Part shown: positions 46,147-54,608 of the stretch, piece after piece
Position numbering within the stretch: position 1 is the first letter of the stretch
Layout: each line of letters begins with the position of its first letter
DNA from: CAIWHR01 sp963781285
GTDB taxonomy: Bacteria > Pseudomonadota > Gammaproteobacteria > Burkholderiales > Casimicrobiaceae
Length of the DNA: 64,000 nt
Direction: 5' to 3'
Assembly: GCA_963781285.1 (NCBI GenBank)
Contig: CAWAFI010000003.1
Coordinates: 1-64,000, forward strand
Notes under the pieces: model-generated
What the model was told of the DNA's origin: nothing
The model's input: only the letters and a program-made list of their open reading frames with translations
Database searches by the model: none
Made by a program: the position numbers and the translations under genes

Positions 46147-46188
46147 GGAACCTCTGAACAAGTCCCACGCGACTTGTTCAGAGGTTCC
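46147..46188. repeat. perfect 17-bp inverted repeat directly after fadJ
   Basis: The left arm GGAACCTCTGAACAAGT (46147-46163) is exactly complementary to 46172-46188, with an 8-base loop. It begins right after the fadJ TAA. It could form a very stable transcript hairpin. There is no T-run, so it is not a classic terminator; it may attenuate transcription or stabilise the upstream mRNA, or be a mobile repeat. Confidence 0.7.
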
Positions 46189-46400
46189 CTAAAGCGGATC
46201 CTGCGGCGTTTCGCCGCGAGCGCATGGCAGCGGGTCACACGACCGGCGGGCAGCGCCTGCCCGCAGCCGCGACCTTCTGGTGTACGATTTCGCATCGATC
46301 GGCGGCGACCAGTTCGTGAGGCCGACGCGATGGCACCGGGACAACGCGCCCGGCAACAAATCGACCGGGTCGGGCGCCGCGCGCGGCGGGGAGGAGGAGA

Positions 46401-48077
46401 GTGGAAAAGATCTGGCTCAGCCAGTATCCGAAAGGCGTTCCCGCCGAGATCGACGTCAACGAGTACGCGTCGGTACGCGACGTGTTCGAGGAAGCCGTCG
46501 CCAAGTACGCGGCGCGCCCCGCCTACACGTGCATGGACAAGACGATCACGTTCGGCGAGCTCGACACGCTATCGGGCGTATTCGCGGCATGGCTGCAGGC
46601 GAAAGGTTGCGGCAAGGGAGCGCGTGTCGCGCTGATGATGCCGAACATCCTCCAGTACCCGGTGTGCCTGTTCGGGATTCTGCGCGCCGGCTGCACCGTC
46701 GTGAACGTCAATCCGCTGTACACGGCACGTGAACTCGAGCACCAGCTTACCGACTCGGGCGCCGAGATGATCGTCGTCGTCGAGAACTTCGCGCACACGG
46801 TGCAGGAAGTCGTCGGCAAGACGAAGGTCCGGCAGGTCATCGTGACCAGCATCGGCGAAATGCTGGGCTTCAAGGGCCTGATCGTCGACTTCGTGCTCCG
46901 GCACGTGAAGAAGATGGTGCCGGCGTGGAGCCTGCCGGGCTCGATCCGACTGTCCGACGCGTTGGCCGAGGGCCGCCGGGCGAAACTCGAGCGCGTGCCG
47001 GTAACGCACGACGATATCGCGTTCCTGCAGTACACGGGCGGCACAACGGGTGTCGCCAAGGGCGCGATGCTGCTGCACCGGAACATCGTCGCCAACCTGC
47101 TGCAAGCGCGGGCTTGGGTGCATCCGTTCCTCGCGCCGGAGAGCCGCGAGATCGTCATCACGCCGCTGCCGCTCTACCACATCTTCTCGCTCACGGCGAA
47201 CTGCCTCACGTTCATGACGCTCGGCGCGCAGAACGTGCTGATTCCGAACCCACGCGACATTCCCGGCTTCGTCAAGGAAATGGGCAAGTTCAAGTTCACG
47301 GCGTTCACCGGCGTCAACACGCTGTTCAACGCGCTCGTGAACAATCCGGATTTTGCGAAGCTCGACTTCTCGGCGCTGCGGATCACGTTGGGCGGCGGCA
47401 TGGCGGTGCAGGAGGCGGTCGCGGTCAAATGGAAACAGGTGACAGGGCATCCGCTGATCGAAGCCTACGGGCTCACCGAGACGTCGCCAGCGGCGACGAT
47501 CAATCCGCTCGACCTTCCGGCCTACAACGGCTCGATCGGCTTGCCGATCTCGTCGACCGAGGTGATCCTGCGCGACGACGAGGGCAAGATCGTGGCGCAG
47601 GGCCAGCCCGGCGAGATCTGCATCCGTGGTCCGCAGGTCATGGCCGGCTACTGGAACCGCCCGGACGAAACGGCGAAAGTGCTGGACAAGGACGGCTGGC
47701 TCGCGACCGGCGACATCGGCATCATGGATGAGCGCGGCTTCATCCGGATCGTCGACCGCAAGAAGGACATGATCCTGGTCTCCGGCTTCAACGTGTACCC
47801 GAACGAAATCGAGGGCGTGGTCGTGATGCATCCGGGCGTGCTGGAGTGCGCGGCGGTCGGCGTGCCCGACGCGAAATCCGGTGAGGCGGTCAAGCTCTTC
47901 GTCGTCAAGAAGGACCCAGCGCTCACGGCCGAGGACGTGCTGAAGCACTGCCGCGAGCACCTCACCGGCTACAAATGTCCGCGCGAGGTCGAGTTCCGCA
48001 AGGATCTGCCGAAGACCAACGTCGGCAAGATCCTGCGGCGCGAGTTGCGCGACGAGGCGAAGAAGGCGGCCGCGTAG
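46401..48077 (+). CDS. fadD: long-chain fatty acid--CoA ligase FadD
   Basis: A 558-aa acyl-CoA synthetase starting MEKIWLSQYPKGVPAEIDVNEYASV, closely resembling FadD. The P-loop is YTGGTTGVAKGAMLLHRN, the A5 motif is EAYGLTETSPAA, the adenylation motif is GWLATGDIGIMDERGF and the fatty-acid-binding signature is RKKDMILVSGFNVYPNEIE. The catalytic Lys lies near the end (PKTNVGKILRRELR). It starts at GTG 46401, preceded by GGAGGAGA. It is separated from fadJ by a 210-bp gap containing the hairpin, so it may have its own promoter. Confidence 0.95.
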   Translation: MEKIWLSQYPKGVPAEIDVNEYASVRDVFEEAVAKYAARPAYTCMDKTITFGELDTLSGVFAAWLQAKGCGKGARVALMMPNILQYPVCLFGILRAGCTVVNVNPLYTARELEHQLTDSGAEMIVVVENFAHTVQEVVGKTKVRQVIVTSIGEMLGFKGLIVDFVLRHVKKMVPAWSLPGSIRLSDALAEGRRAKLERVPVTHDDIAFLQYTGGTTGVAKGAMLLHRNIVANLLQARAWVHPFLAPESREIVITPLPLYHIFSLTANCLTFMTLGAQNVLIPNPRDIPGFVKEMGKFKFTAFTGVNTLFNALVNNPDFAKLDFSALRITLGGGMAVQEAVAVKWKQVTGHPLIEAYGLTETSPAATINPLDLPAYNGSIGLPISSTEVILRDDEGKIVAQGQPGEICIRGPQVMAGYWNRPDETAKVLDKDGWLATGDIGIMDERGFIRIVDRKKDMILVSGFNVYPNEIEGVVVMHPGVLECAAVGVPDAKSGEAVKLFVVKKDPALTAEDVLKHCREHLTGYKCPREVEFRKDLPKTNVGKILRRELRDEAKKAAA

Positions 48078-48096
48078 CACGCGGTATTGCGCGACG

Positions 48097-48492
48097 ATGG
48101 CCGACGAGGCAGTCTCCCTGCCCGACAAGGCGCCTACGCTGCGCGTCGTCCCGATGCCGGCGGACGCCAACCAGCATGGCGATATCTTCGGCGGCTGGGT
48201 GATGTCACAGGTCGACATCGCCGGGGGCGTGCTCGCAGCGCAGCGCGCGCGCGGCCGGGTCGCCACCGTGGCCGTCAATTCGTTCTTGTTCAAGCAGCCG
48301 GTGCTGATCGGCGACGTGGTGAGCCTGTACTCGGAGATCGTCCGGATCGGTCGAACCTCGATCACCGTCGATGTTGTCGTCTACGCCCAGCGCAACCCTA
48401 CCGATGTGATCTGCGTCAAGGTGACCGAGGCAAGCTTGACGTATGTTGCAGTAGGACCAGACCGGCGACCGCGGCTAATCCCCCCCGAATAG
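48097..48492 (+). CDS. acyl-CoA thioesterase, YciA-like hotdog protein
   Basis: A 131-aa hotdog-fold enzyme that cleaves acyl-CoA. The segment MPADANQHGDIFGGWVMSQVDIAGGVLA carries the catalytic Asp/Gly region, and VAVNSFLFKQPVLIGDVVSLYSEIVRIGRTSITVDVVVYA is typical of YciA/BACH proteins. It starts 19 bp after fadD, so the two are co-transcribed. It probably relieves acyl-CoA build-up or recycles CoA. Confidence 0.9.
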   Translation: MADEAVSLPDKAPTLRVVPMPADANQHGDIFGGWVMSQVDIAGGVLAAQRARGRVATVAVNSFLFKQPVLIGDVVSLYSEIVRIGRTSITVDVVVYAQRNPTDVICVKVTEASLTYVAVGPDRRPRLIPPE

Positions 48493-48708
48493 CGGAGCGG
48501 GCGCCCGGCTCCGCGAACGATAGATTCCAGCCGCCGCAGGGATTGGCGGCGGCCGCGGAAAGTGCGGGCGCGGGATCCCGCGTGTATAGTTCCCGATCAC
48601 CTCCCTCAATGTTCCCATCCCCGACGCATCGCCAGCGGCAAGCGCACAGATCCGTCGCGCCCCGTGCCCGAGCGTCGCAATAACAGCTAGGACAAGGAGA
48701 TACCTGCC

Positions 48709-50127
48709 ATGACCACCCCCTTCCCTCGCACCCGGATCGCGACCGCCGTCGGCGGCCTCGTCATGTTGCTCGGCGCGAGCCAGGCGCTCGGCACCGGCTT
48801 CCAGATCAACGAGAACAGCGCGAGCAGCCTCGGCAACGCATTTGCCGGTGGCGCCGCGTTCACCGACGACGTGAGCGCGATGTGGTGGAACCCCGCCGCG
48901 CTTTCGTATTTCCCGCGCGCGCAGGGGGCAGCCGCCCTGCACATCATCACGCCGTCGATCAAGTTCAACAACAGCGCGTCACTGCCGGCCGCCAATCAGC
49001 CGCTTGGCGGCGACGGCGGCAACGCCGGCGGCACGAATTTCGTGCCGAACCTCTACGTCTCCGTGCCGATCAACCCGCAGCTCACGTTCGGCCTCGGGGT
49101 CAACGCTCCCTTCGGCTTGGTGACGGAGTACGACGACGGCTGGCTCGGTCGATATCAGGCACTCAAGTCGGAGATAAAGACGATCAACGTAAACCCCGCC
49201 CTGTCGTGGCGGGTGACCCCGCAATTCGCAATCGGGGTCGGCGTCAATTACCAGTACCTCGACGCTACGTTCACGCAAAACGTCAACTATTCGGGTGCGT
49301 TGCTCACTGCCGCGGCAGGGCCTCCGGTCAACGCCACTCCCGGATCCCCGACCTTTAACGCCATCGCCCTGGCGACACCCGGCCTCGATTCGAAGTTGTC
49401 GGTTACAGGGGACGACAGTGCGTGGGGCTGGAACATCGGCCTCGCCTGGGATGTGACGCCCCAGTTCCGCCTTGCCGCGGGCTATCGATCGGAGATGAAG
49501 TACGACGTGACGGGCAACGCCGATTTCAGCAACCCGACGGTATCGCTACCCCCGGGTACACCGCCGACGCTGGCTGCGACGATCGGGGCGCTCTCCGCCG
49601 GGATCAACAACCTCAGGTTGTACGATCGGGGCATCACTTCGGACGTTACTATCCCGCAGATCGCCAACTTCTCGGTGCACTGGCAGCTCGACCCCCAGTG
49701 GGAACTGATGGCCGACGCGCAATGGACGGGCTGGTCGAGCATCCCCGAGCTCAAGTTTGTCCCGACCGACGGCTCCTCGCTGGGAGCCGTGCCGTTGAAT
49801 TGGGACGATACGTGGAAGATCGCGGTCGGCACCAGCTACCGGTACAACAACCAGTGGAAGGCCCGATTCGGCGTGGCGTTCGACCAGACACCGGTCACGA
49901 ACGACCCCACGGTGCGGCTGCCGGACTCCGACCGCTGGTGGCTTGCCATCGGCGGCGAGTACAAGTGGACGCCGAACTGGAAATTCGACGCCGGATTCGT
50001 CTATATCTTCGCCGACAGCCCGAGTTTCAACCAGAATCAGGGGAGCACAGCGGCCAACGGTTTGGTCAACGGATCGTACGACGTGAGCACGACGATCTTC
50101 TCGCTGCAGGCGACCTACACGTTCTGA
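48709..50127 (+). CDS. fadL: outer-membrane long-chain fatty acid transporter FadL
   Basis: A 472-aa outer-membrane beta-barrel with a signal peptide (to about residue 28, ASQALG). The mature N-terminus GFQINENSASSLGNAFAGGAAFTDDVSAMWWNPAAL is the FadL hatch motif. It ends in an aromatic residue (ATYTF), as expected for barrel assembly. It passes exogenous fatty acids or other hydrophobic compounds into the periplasm. ATG 48709 is preceded by AAGGAG. It is followed by a clear intrinsic terminator, so it closes the fad region. Confidence 0.94.
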   Translation: MTTPFPRTRIATAVGGLVMLLGASQALGTGFQINENSASSLGNAFAGGAAFTDDVSAMWWNPAALSYFPRAQGAAALHIITPSIKFNNSASLPAANQPLGGDGGNAGGTNFVPNLYVSVPINPQLTFGLGVNAPFGLVTEYDDGWLGRYQALKSEIKTINVNPALSWRVTPQFAIGVGVNYQYLDATFTQNVNYSGALLTAAAGPPVNATPGSPTFNAIALATPGLDSKLSVTGDDSAWGWNIGLAWDVTPQFRLAAGYRSEMKYDVTGNADFSNPTVSLPPGTPPTLAATIGALSAGINNLRLYDRGITSDVTIPQIANFSVHWQLDPQWELMADAQWTGWSSIPELKFVPTDGSSLGAVPLNWDDTWKIAVGTSYRYNNQWKARFGVAFDQTPVTNDPTVRLPDSDRWWLAIGGEYKWTPNWKFDAGFVYIFADSPSFNQNQGSTAANGLVNGSYDVSTTIFSLQATYTF

Positions 50128-50161
50128 CGTTCGGGCCGAGCTTCTCAGCGCTTCCCAACTG

Positions 50162-50190
50162 CGCGGCCGGGCTGCCCCGGCCGCGTTTTT
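50162..50190 (+). terminator. Rho-independent terminator after fadL
   Basis: A 10-bp perfect GC stem (CGCGGCCGGG / CCCGGCCGCG) with a CTGC loop, followed by five T's, 35 bp after the fadL stop. Confidence 0.88.
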
Positions 50191-50287
50191 CATTGTCGCG
50201 CGGCATGTGACGCGGTCAAGGTCCTCGCCCGCGCCTTCCGGCGCCGAAGAGTATGCTTCGATCCGACGTCAATCCGGAGGAACAGCC

Positions 50288-50380
50288 ATGCTGCGCAAGT
50301 TTGCTTTTCCGCTGACGAAGATCTGGCGCGGCGACAAACCGGTCGCGGCCGACCTCACGAAGGCGCTGCCGGGCGGCTGA
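50288..50380 (+). CDS. possible 30-aa leader peptide or small protein
   Basis: MLRKFAFPLTKIWRGDKPVAADLTKALPGG, preceded by a strong CGGAGGAA ribosome site, ends nine bases before the ATG of the DUF6352 gene. The good ribosome site and tight spacing suggest it is translated and coupled. It is too short to assign a function. Confidence 0.4.
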   Translation: MLRKFAFPLTKIWRGDKPVAADLTKALPGG

Positions 50381-50388
50381 TCGCCGCG

Positions 50389-51402
50389 ATGCCCGACTTC
50401 TGGCGCTCCTCCGGCTACCGGCTGCTGACCGTCGGCGCCGATGGTCGACTGACGCTGACCGACGACTTCCTGCGCGCGTCGCTGCTGCGGCCGGAGCTGG
50501 CGCCGATCCCGGAATCCTGTCCGGCCGAACTCGCACTTCACGAGAAGCTCGTCGGGACGCCGCGCGTGGCCGTGTCCGAGGCGGAATTGGCGCCGATTGC
50601 AGACGTCGACGTGCGCGAGAATTACGCGATCTGGCTTCGCTTCCGACGGCGTCTCGTCGCCGCACCGTCGATCGAGGCGGCGTACTCGGCGCTCTTCCAC
50701 GCCGGCGTGGATGTGCCGCCGGCGCTGGTCCAGGAGCTGACGCAGGTTCTCTTGCGGCACATCCTGGGCGATGGCGCCGATCCGCTGCAGGCGCGCGCGG
50801 CCGAGATGCTGTTCCGGCCGCAGAAGATTGCGGTGCGTGACGATGGCGCGGTGATGGCCGCCGATGAAGTGACAGTCGAGCTGCATTCGACTACCGGCGG
50901 ATTCGGCAGCCTGGGCGAGCTCCTGCAGCGGAACCAGACGCCGGCGCGTACGGTCGATCTCGACGTTCTCGAAGCCGTCAATGCGGCAACCTACTGGGAG
51001 CGGGACGAGCGGCACGATCTCGCGGTCAGCCTGAACCGCGGGGGCCCCGCGTTGGCCGCGCTCTGCCGCGTGCTGGAACGCTGGATCGCGCACTTCCTCG
51101 GGATTGCGGTGACAATCGAGCCGCAGCGCGAAATCGATGATCAACGCTGGGTGTGGCACGTCGGCCTGGATGCCGAGGCGAGCGCTCTCCTGAACGACCT
51201 GTACAATCGCGCCGACATCGACGAGGCGCGGATGCGTCGCCTGTTGTGTCTGTTCGAGCTTCGGTTCGCAAATCCCGGCGACATGCGTCCGGCGATCGCG
51301 GGCCGGCCGGTGTACCTGGCGATGGCGATGGACACCGAAGCGCGCCTCAAGCTGAAACCGCAGAACTTGCTTCTCAACCTGCCGCTGGCACGCCCGCAAT
51401 GA
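50389..51402 (+). CDS. DUF6352 family protein
   Basis: A 337-aa cytoplasmic protein opening MPDFWRSSGYRLLTVGADGRLTLTDDFLRASLLRPELAPIPESC, the typical start of a family I know as DUF6352. Later blocks include ENYAIWLRFRRRLVAAPSIEAAYSALF, TYWERDERHDLAVSLNRGGPALAALCRVLERWI and the ending EARLKLKPQNLLLNLPL. No catalytic motif is evident. Its stop overlaps the next start (ATGA), so the two are coupled. Function unknown. Confidence 0.75.
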   Translation: MPDFWRSSGYRLLTVGADGRLTLTDDFLRASLLRPELAPIPESCPAELALHEKLVGTPRVAVSEAELAPIADVDVRENYAIWLRFRRRLVAAPSIEAAYSALFHAGVDVPPALVQELTQVLLRHILGDGADPLQARAAEMLFRPQKIAVRDDGAVMAADEVTVELHSTTGGFGSLGELLQRNQTPARTVDLDVLEAVNAATYWERDERHDLAVSLNRGGPALAALCRVLERWIAHFLGIAVTIEPQREIDDQRWVWHVGLDAEASALLNDLYNRADIDEARMRRLLCLFELRFANPGDMRPAIAGRPVYLAMAMDTEARLKLKPQNLLLNLPLARPQ

Positions 51403-52001
51403 ATATTCGCTTTCGACGCAAGACGTACTCGACTTGTCGCGCGCATATTGCGGCCGTGTTGACCGTGTTGATGGCCGCGGCAGGGACCGCCGGGACTGGG
51501 GGCGCGCAATCCGCGCCCGCTTCGGATGCGAAGTCCGCCGCCGCAGCTTCGTCCGACCCGCTGGCGTCGCTCGCCTGGCTCGAAGGCTGCTGGCGTGGTT
51601 CGGTGAACCAGCGCGAGTTCCGCGAGCACTGGATGCCGCTGCGTGGCGAAATGCTGCTCGGGATCAGCCACACGGTATTGGGCGGCAAGACGCAGGATTT
51701 CGATTACTTGCGCATCGAGGCGCGCCCGGAGGGCGTCTTCTACGTCATCATGCCCTCCGGCGCGAAGGAGAGCACGTTTCGACTTGTCGGGAAGACGATC
51801 GATACGGAGGGAGACCAGCGCGACGAGATCTTCACGTTCGAGAATCCGGCGCAGGAGTTCCCGCGCCGCATCCTCTACCGGCATACCGCGAGCGGAGGAC
51901 TCTTCGCGCAGGTCGAAGGGAAGGTCAACGGCGCCGATCGGCAGGTGGTCTATCCGATGCGCAGGATCGATTGCAACACGGGCGCCAGCATCCAAAAGTA
52001 G
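51399..52001 (+). CDS. exported DUF6265-like protein
   Basis: A 200-aa protein with an N-terminal signal (basic start, then AHIAAVLTVLMAAAGTAGTGGAQSA). The mature domain begins LASLAWLEGCWRGSVNQREFREHWMPLRGEMLLGISHTVLGGKTQDFDYLRIE and resembles the DUF6265 beta-barrel family. There is a low-complexity Ala/Ser linker after the signal. It is probably periplasmic. It overlaps the preceding stop by four bases, and the TPR gene follows after 2 bp. Function unknown. Confidence 0.75.
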   Translation: MNIRFRRKTYSTCRAHIAAVLTVLMAAAGTAGTGGAQSAPASDAKSAAAASSDPLASLAWLEGCWRGSVNQREFREHWMPLRGEMLLGISHTVLGGKTQDFDYLRIEARPEGVFYVIMPSGAKESTFRLVGKTIDTEGDQRDEIFTFENPAQEFPRRILYRHTASGGLFAQVEGKVNGADRQVVYPMRRIDCNTGASIQK

Positions 52002-52003
52002 TC

Positions 52004-52345
52004 ATGACGGACGTACCCTCCTCCGCGCTTGCGAGCTTCGAAAAGATGCTCGCGGCGGGCAAGGATGGCGCGCTGCTGCGCTATTCGTTGGGCAACGAGT
52101 ACCTGAAGGCCGGCGAGGCGGCCCGCGCGGTGGAGCACCTGGCGCGGGCGGTAGCGCTCGATCCGAAGTACACGGCGGCGTGGAAGCTCTATGGCAAAGC
52201 GCTTGCCGGCGCGGGCCGAAACGCCGATGCGCTGGCGGCCTACCGGGAGGGCATCGCGGTCGCACAGGCGAGGGGCGACAAGCAGGCGGAAAGGGAAATG
52301 GCGGTGTTCGCGCGCAGGATCGAGCGCGGACACGATGCTCACTAG
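52004..52345 (+). CDS. small TPR-repeat protein
   Basis: A 113-aa protein with about two tetratricopeptide repeats (ALLRYSLGNEYLKAGEAARAVEHLARAVALDPKYTAAWKLYGKALAGAGRNADALAAYREGIAVAQARGDKQAEREMAVFARRI). No signal sequence. It starts two bases after the upstream stop and ends convergent with rnhA. Probably a protein-interaction module; partner unknown. Confidence 0.82.
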   Translation: MTDVPSSALASFEKMLAAGKDGALLRYSLGNEYLKAGEAARAVEHLARAVALDPKYTAAWKLYGKALAGAGRNADALAAYREGIAVAQARGDKQAEREMAVFARRIERGHDAH

Positions 52346-52356
52346 GGGCGCCATCC

Positions 52357-52812
52357 TCAGGCGAGTGTTCGCGCAGCTACGGCTTCCGCGGCGCCGCGGT
52401 TCGCAAGCGCATCGGCGCGTTCGTTGCCAGGGTGGCCGTTGTGGCCCTTGACCCAATGCCAGCGGACCCGGTGCAAGGCCGAGAGCGCGTCCAGCTCGCG
52501 CCACAGCAGGGCGTTCTTGACCGGCTTTCGGTCGCTGGTCTTCCAGCCGTTTTTCTTCCAGCCGTGGATCCAGCTTTCGATACCGTTCTTCACGTACTGC
52601 GAATCGGTATGCACGTCGACATTGCATCCGTGCTTAAGGCTTTCGAGTGCGCGGATGACCGCGGTTAGCTCCATACGGTTGTTCGTGGTGGACGCTTCGC
52701 CGCCGAAGAGCTCCTTCTCGTGGTCGCCCCAGACGAGCAGCGCGCCCCAGCCTCCGGGACCCGGATTGCCCTTGCACGCGCCGTCGGTAAAGACCGCGAC
52801 CGGCCCCGTCAT
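52357..52812 (-). CDS. rnhA: ribonuclease HI
   Basis: A 151-aa RNase H that degrades the RNA strand of RNA:DNA hybrids. All four catalytic acids are visible: D in FTDGACKGNPGPGGWG, E in NNRMELTAVIRAL, D in HTDSQYVKNGI and D in GNERADALAN. The conserved WHWVKGHNGHPGN loop is present. ATG 52812 overlaps the stop of the 64-codon mini-ORF upstream (ATGA), so translation may be coupled through it. Confidence 0.97.
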   Translation of the reverse strand: MTGPVAVFTDGACKGNPGPGGWGALLVWGDHEKELFGGEASTTNNRMELTAVIRALESLKHGCNVDVHTDSQYVKNGIESWIHGWKKNGWKTSDRKPVKNALLWRELDALSALHRVRWHWVKGHNGHPGNERADALANRGAAEAVAARTLA

Positions 52813-53003
52813 CGATGCGCCCCGGCGCTTGCGGCTATCGTCGCTGCGCTGCCCGTGGAGGGAGAGCAATGCGCCCCGGCCTCCGCACCTTTGGAGTGTG
52901 CCCGTTGCTGGTCGGCCGCCACCCACGCTCGCAGACGCGCCCTTCGGGCCTTGGCTTCACCCTGCTCGCGTGAACGTCCTCGGGACAGCCCCGCGGCGCT
53001 CAT
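52809..53003 (-). CDS. 64-codon mini-ORF bridging the methyltransferase and rnhA
   Basis: Starts ATGAGC at 53003, its ATGA overlapping the methyltransferase stop, and ends with TGA at 52809-52811 overlapping the rnhA ATG. The product (MSAAGLSRGRSREQGEAKAR and an Arg/Ala-rich remainder) is low complexity. Part of the DNA (52911-52947) is nearly identical to 58969-59003, so this is repeat DNA carrying an ORF. It probably serves ribosome transit between genes rather than making a useful protein. Confidence 0.55.
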   Translation of the reverse strand: MSAAGLSRGRSREQGEAKARRARLRAWVAADQQRAHSKGAEAGAHCSPSTGSAATIAASAGAHR

Positions 53004-53755
53004 CGATCGGTCTCGGTGCGCTCGATGCATTCGCGTGCCTGCCGCGGCGCAGTGGCGAGACCGTTCTTGCGCCGCTCCCACGCCGGCGTGATCACGCGCA
53101 TGCCGAGCACCTTCTTGGTCGCGCGGAGATAGTAGACGCCGCCGGAGATCGGCCACCAGCGGTCTCCAGCCGCCTCGAAGAACCCGCAGCGGGACAGCCA
53201 CTTTTCCTGCGCGAACGGCGGCGCGTAGCAGTCGAGCCCGCCGCCCGTCACCTCGAAGCCGAGCAGTGCCAGCCAGTCCTTCAGCCGGTAGAGTGCGATG
53301 AAGCTGCCGTTCCACGGCGGCGACTGCCCGCGCCCGAAATAACGTTTGGCGCCGAACAGCGAGAACGGATTGAACCCGGCGATGACGACCTGCCCCTCGG
53401 GCCGGACGGCGCGGTAGACCTCGCGCAACAACTGGTGTGGCTCGCGCGCGAATTCGAGCGCATGCGGGAGCACGACGAGATCGAGCGAATTCTCGGCAAA
53501 CGGGAGCCAGCACGGGTCGGCGAGTACCTCGGCGGGGGGCGCATCGTCCACAGTCCATCGCGCCGCAATCCGGCTTTGCGCAAGGAACGGGCACTCCGGC
53601 AATCCGATCTGGATCGCATGGAAGCCGAAGATGTCGGCGACGGTCCGGTCGAACCAAGCCTGCTCGCGCGCGAGCAGGTAGCGGCCGAGCGGCGTGCGAA
53701 ACCATGCGCCGAGCATCGTTGACACAGGGGTCGGCGCTCCGGAAGATGCCTCCAT
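53000..53755 (-). CDS. class I SAM-dependent methyltransferase
   Basis: A protein of about 251 aa of the methyltransferase-11 type commonly encoded next to rnhA and gloB in betaproteobacteria. Typical parts are WFRTPLGRYLLAREQAWFDRTVADIFGFHAIQIGLP, the acidic segment DLVVLPHALEFAREPHQLLREVYRAVRPEGQVVIAGFNPFSLFG and a C-terminal GGVYYLRATKKV. The substrate is unknown. ATG 53755 would share the CATG palindrome with the gloB ATG on the other strand; ATG 53716 is an alternative start that leaves a short intergenic space. Confidence 0.82.
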   Translation of the reverse strand: MEASSGAPTPVSTMLGAWFRTPLGRYLLAREQAWFDRTVADIFGFHAIQIGLPECPFLAQSRIAARWTVDDAPPAEVLADPCWLPFAENSLDLVVLPHALEFAREPHQLLREVYRAVRPEGQVVIAGFNPFSLFGAKRYFGRGQSPPWNGSFIALYRLKDWLALLGFEVTGGGLDCYAPPFAQEKWLSRCGFFEAAGDRWWPISGGVYYLRATKKVLGMRVITPAWERRKNGLATAPRQARECIERTETDR

Positions 53756-54533
53756 GCCGGCGATTATCCCCATCCCCGCCTTGACCGACAACTACATCTG
53801 GCTGCTGCGTGAAGGCGGCCAGGCGGCGGTGGTCGATCCCGGCGATGCGGGCCCCGTGCTCGATTACCTCGACCGCGAGCACCTCGCGCTGACGGCGATC
53901 CTCGTTACGCATCATCACTGGGATCACGTTAACGGCATTGCCGGGCTGCGCGCACGATTTCCGGTTCCCGTATACGGGCCGGCACGCGAGTCCATTCCGG
54001 AGCGCACGCATGCACTCGCCGACGGCGATACGATCGTCGTGCCCGGAACCCGTCTCACGCTCTCGGTGTTCGACGTGCCGGGCCATACGGCGGGTCAGGT
54101 CGCCTACGTGGGAACGGACGACGGCCAACCGGTGACGTTCACCGGCGACACGCTGTTCACGTGCGGCTGTGGCCGGCTGTTCGAGGGTACGCCAGCGCAA
54201 ATGGCGGCGTCACTGTCGCGGCTTGCCGCCCTGCCCGGCGACACCCGCGTGTACTGCGGCCACGAGTACACGCTGGCTAACGTCCGCTTCGCTCTCGCCG
54301 TCGAGCCCGGGAATTCTGCGCTGCGCGAGCGCCAGGCGCGCGAGCAGGCCAAACGGGACCGTGGTGAGCCGACGGTGCCCTCGACGATCGCCGACGAGCG
54401 CGCCACGAACCCGTTCCTGCGTGCTGGCGAGCCTGCGGTGTTCGCGGCGGCGCAGGCGCACGCCGGGCACCCACTCAGCGATGCGATCGAATCCTTTGCG
54501 ACGCTGCGGGAGTGGAAAAACGGGTTCCGCTAG
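53754..54533 (+). CDS. gloB: hydroxyacylglutathione hydrolase (glyoxalase II)
   Basis: A 259-aa metallo-beta-lactamase-fold enzyme that hydrolyses S-lactoylglutathione in methylglyoxal detoxification. The metal motif is VTHHHWDHVNG. Further ligands lie in VPGHTAGQVAYV, TFTGDTLFTCGCGRLFEGT and VYCGHEYTLANVRFAL. The C-terminal helical domain ends ATLREWKNGFR. ATG 53754 (MPAIIPIPALTDNYIWLL) is the family start. Confidence 0.96.
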   Translation: MPAIIPIPALTDNYIWLLREGGQAAVVDPGDAGPVLDYLDREHLALTAILVTHHHWDHVNGIAGLRARFPVPVYGPARESIPERTHALADGDTIVVPGTRLTLSVFDVPGHTAGQVAYVGTDDGQPVTFTGDTLFTCGCGRLFEGTPAQMAASLSRLAALPGDTRVYCGHEYTLANVRFALAVEPGNSALRERQAREQAKRDRGEPTVPSTIADERATNPFLRAGEPAVFAAAQAHAGHPLSDAIESFATLREWKNGFR

Positions 54534-54608
54534 GCCAGCGCAACCCTCGATTCTCCTTTGGCTACGGTTGACGCATCGGGTCCGCCCGCCTACCATCGCC
54601 GCAATTTT

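Noticed and set aside
46147..46188. Classic Rho-independent terminator after fadJ
   Set aside because: The stem is perfect, but no T-run follows on either side, so I list it as an inverted repeat instead.
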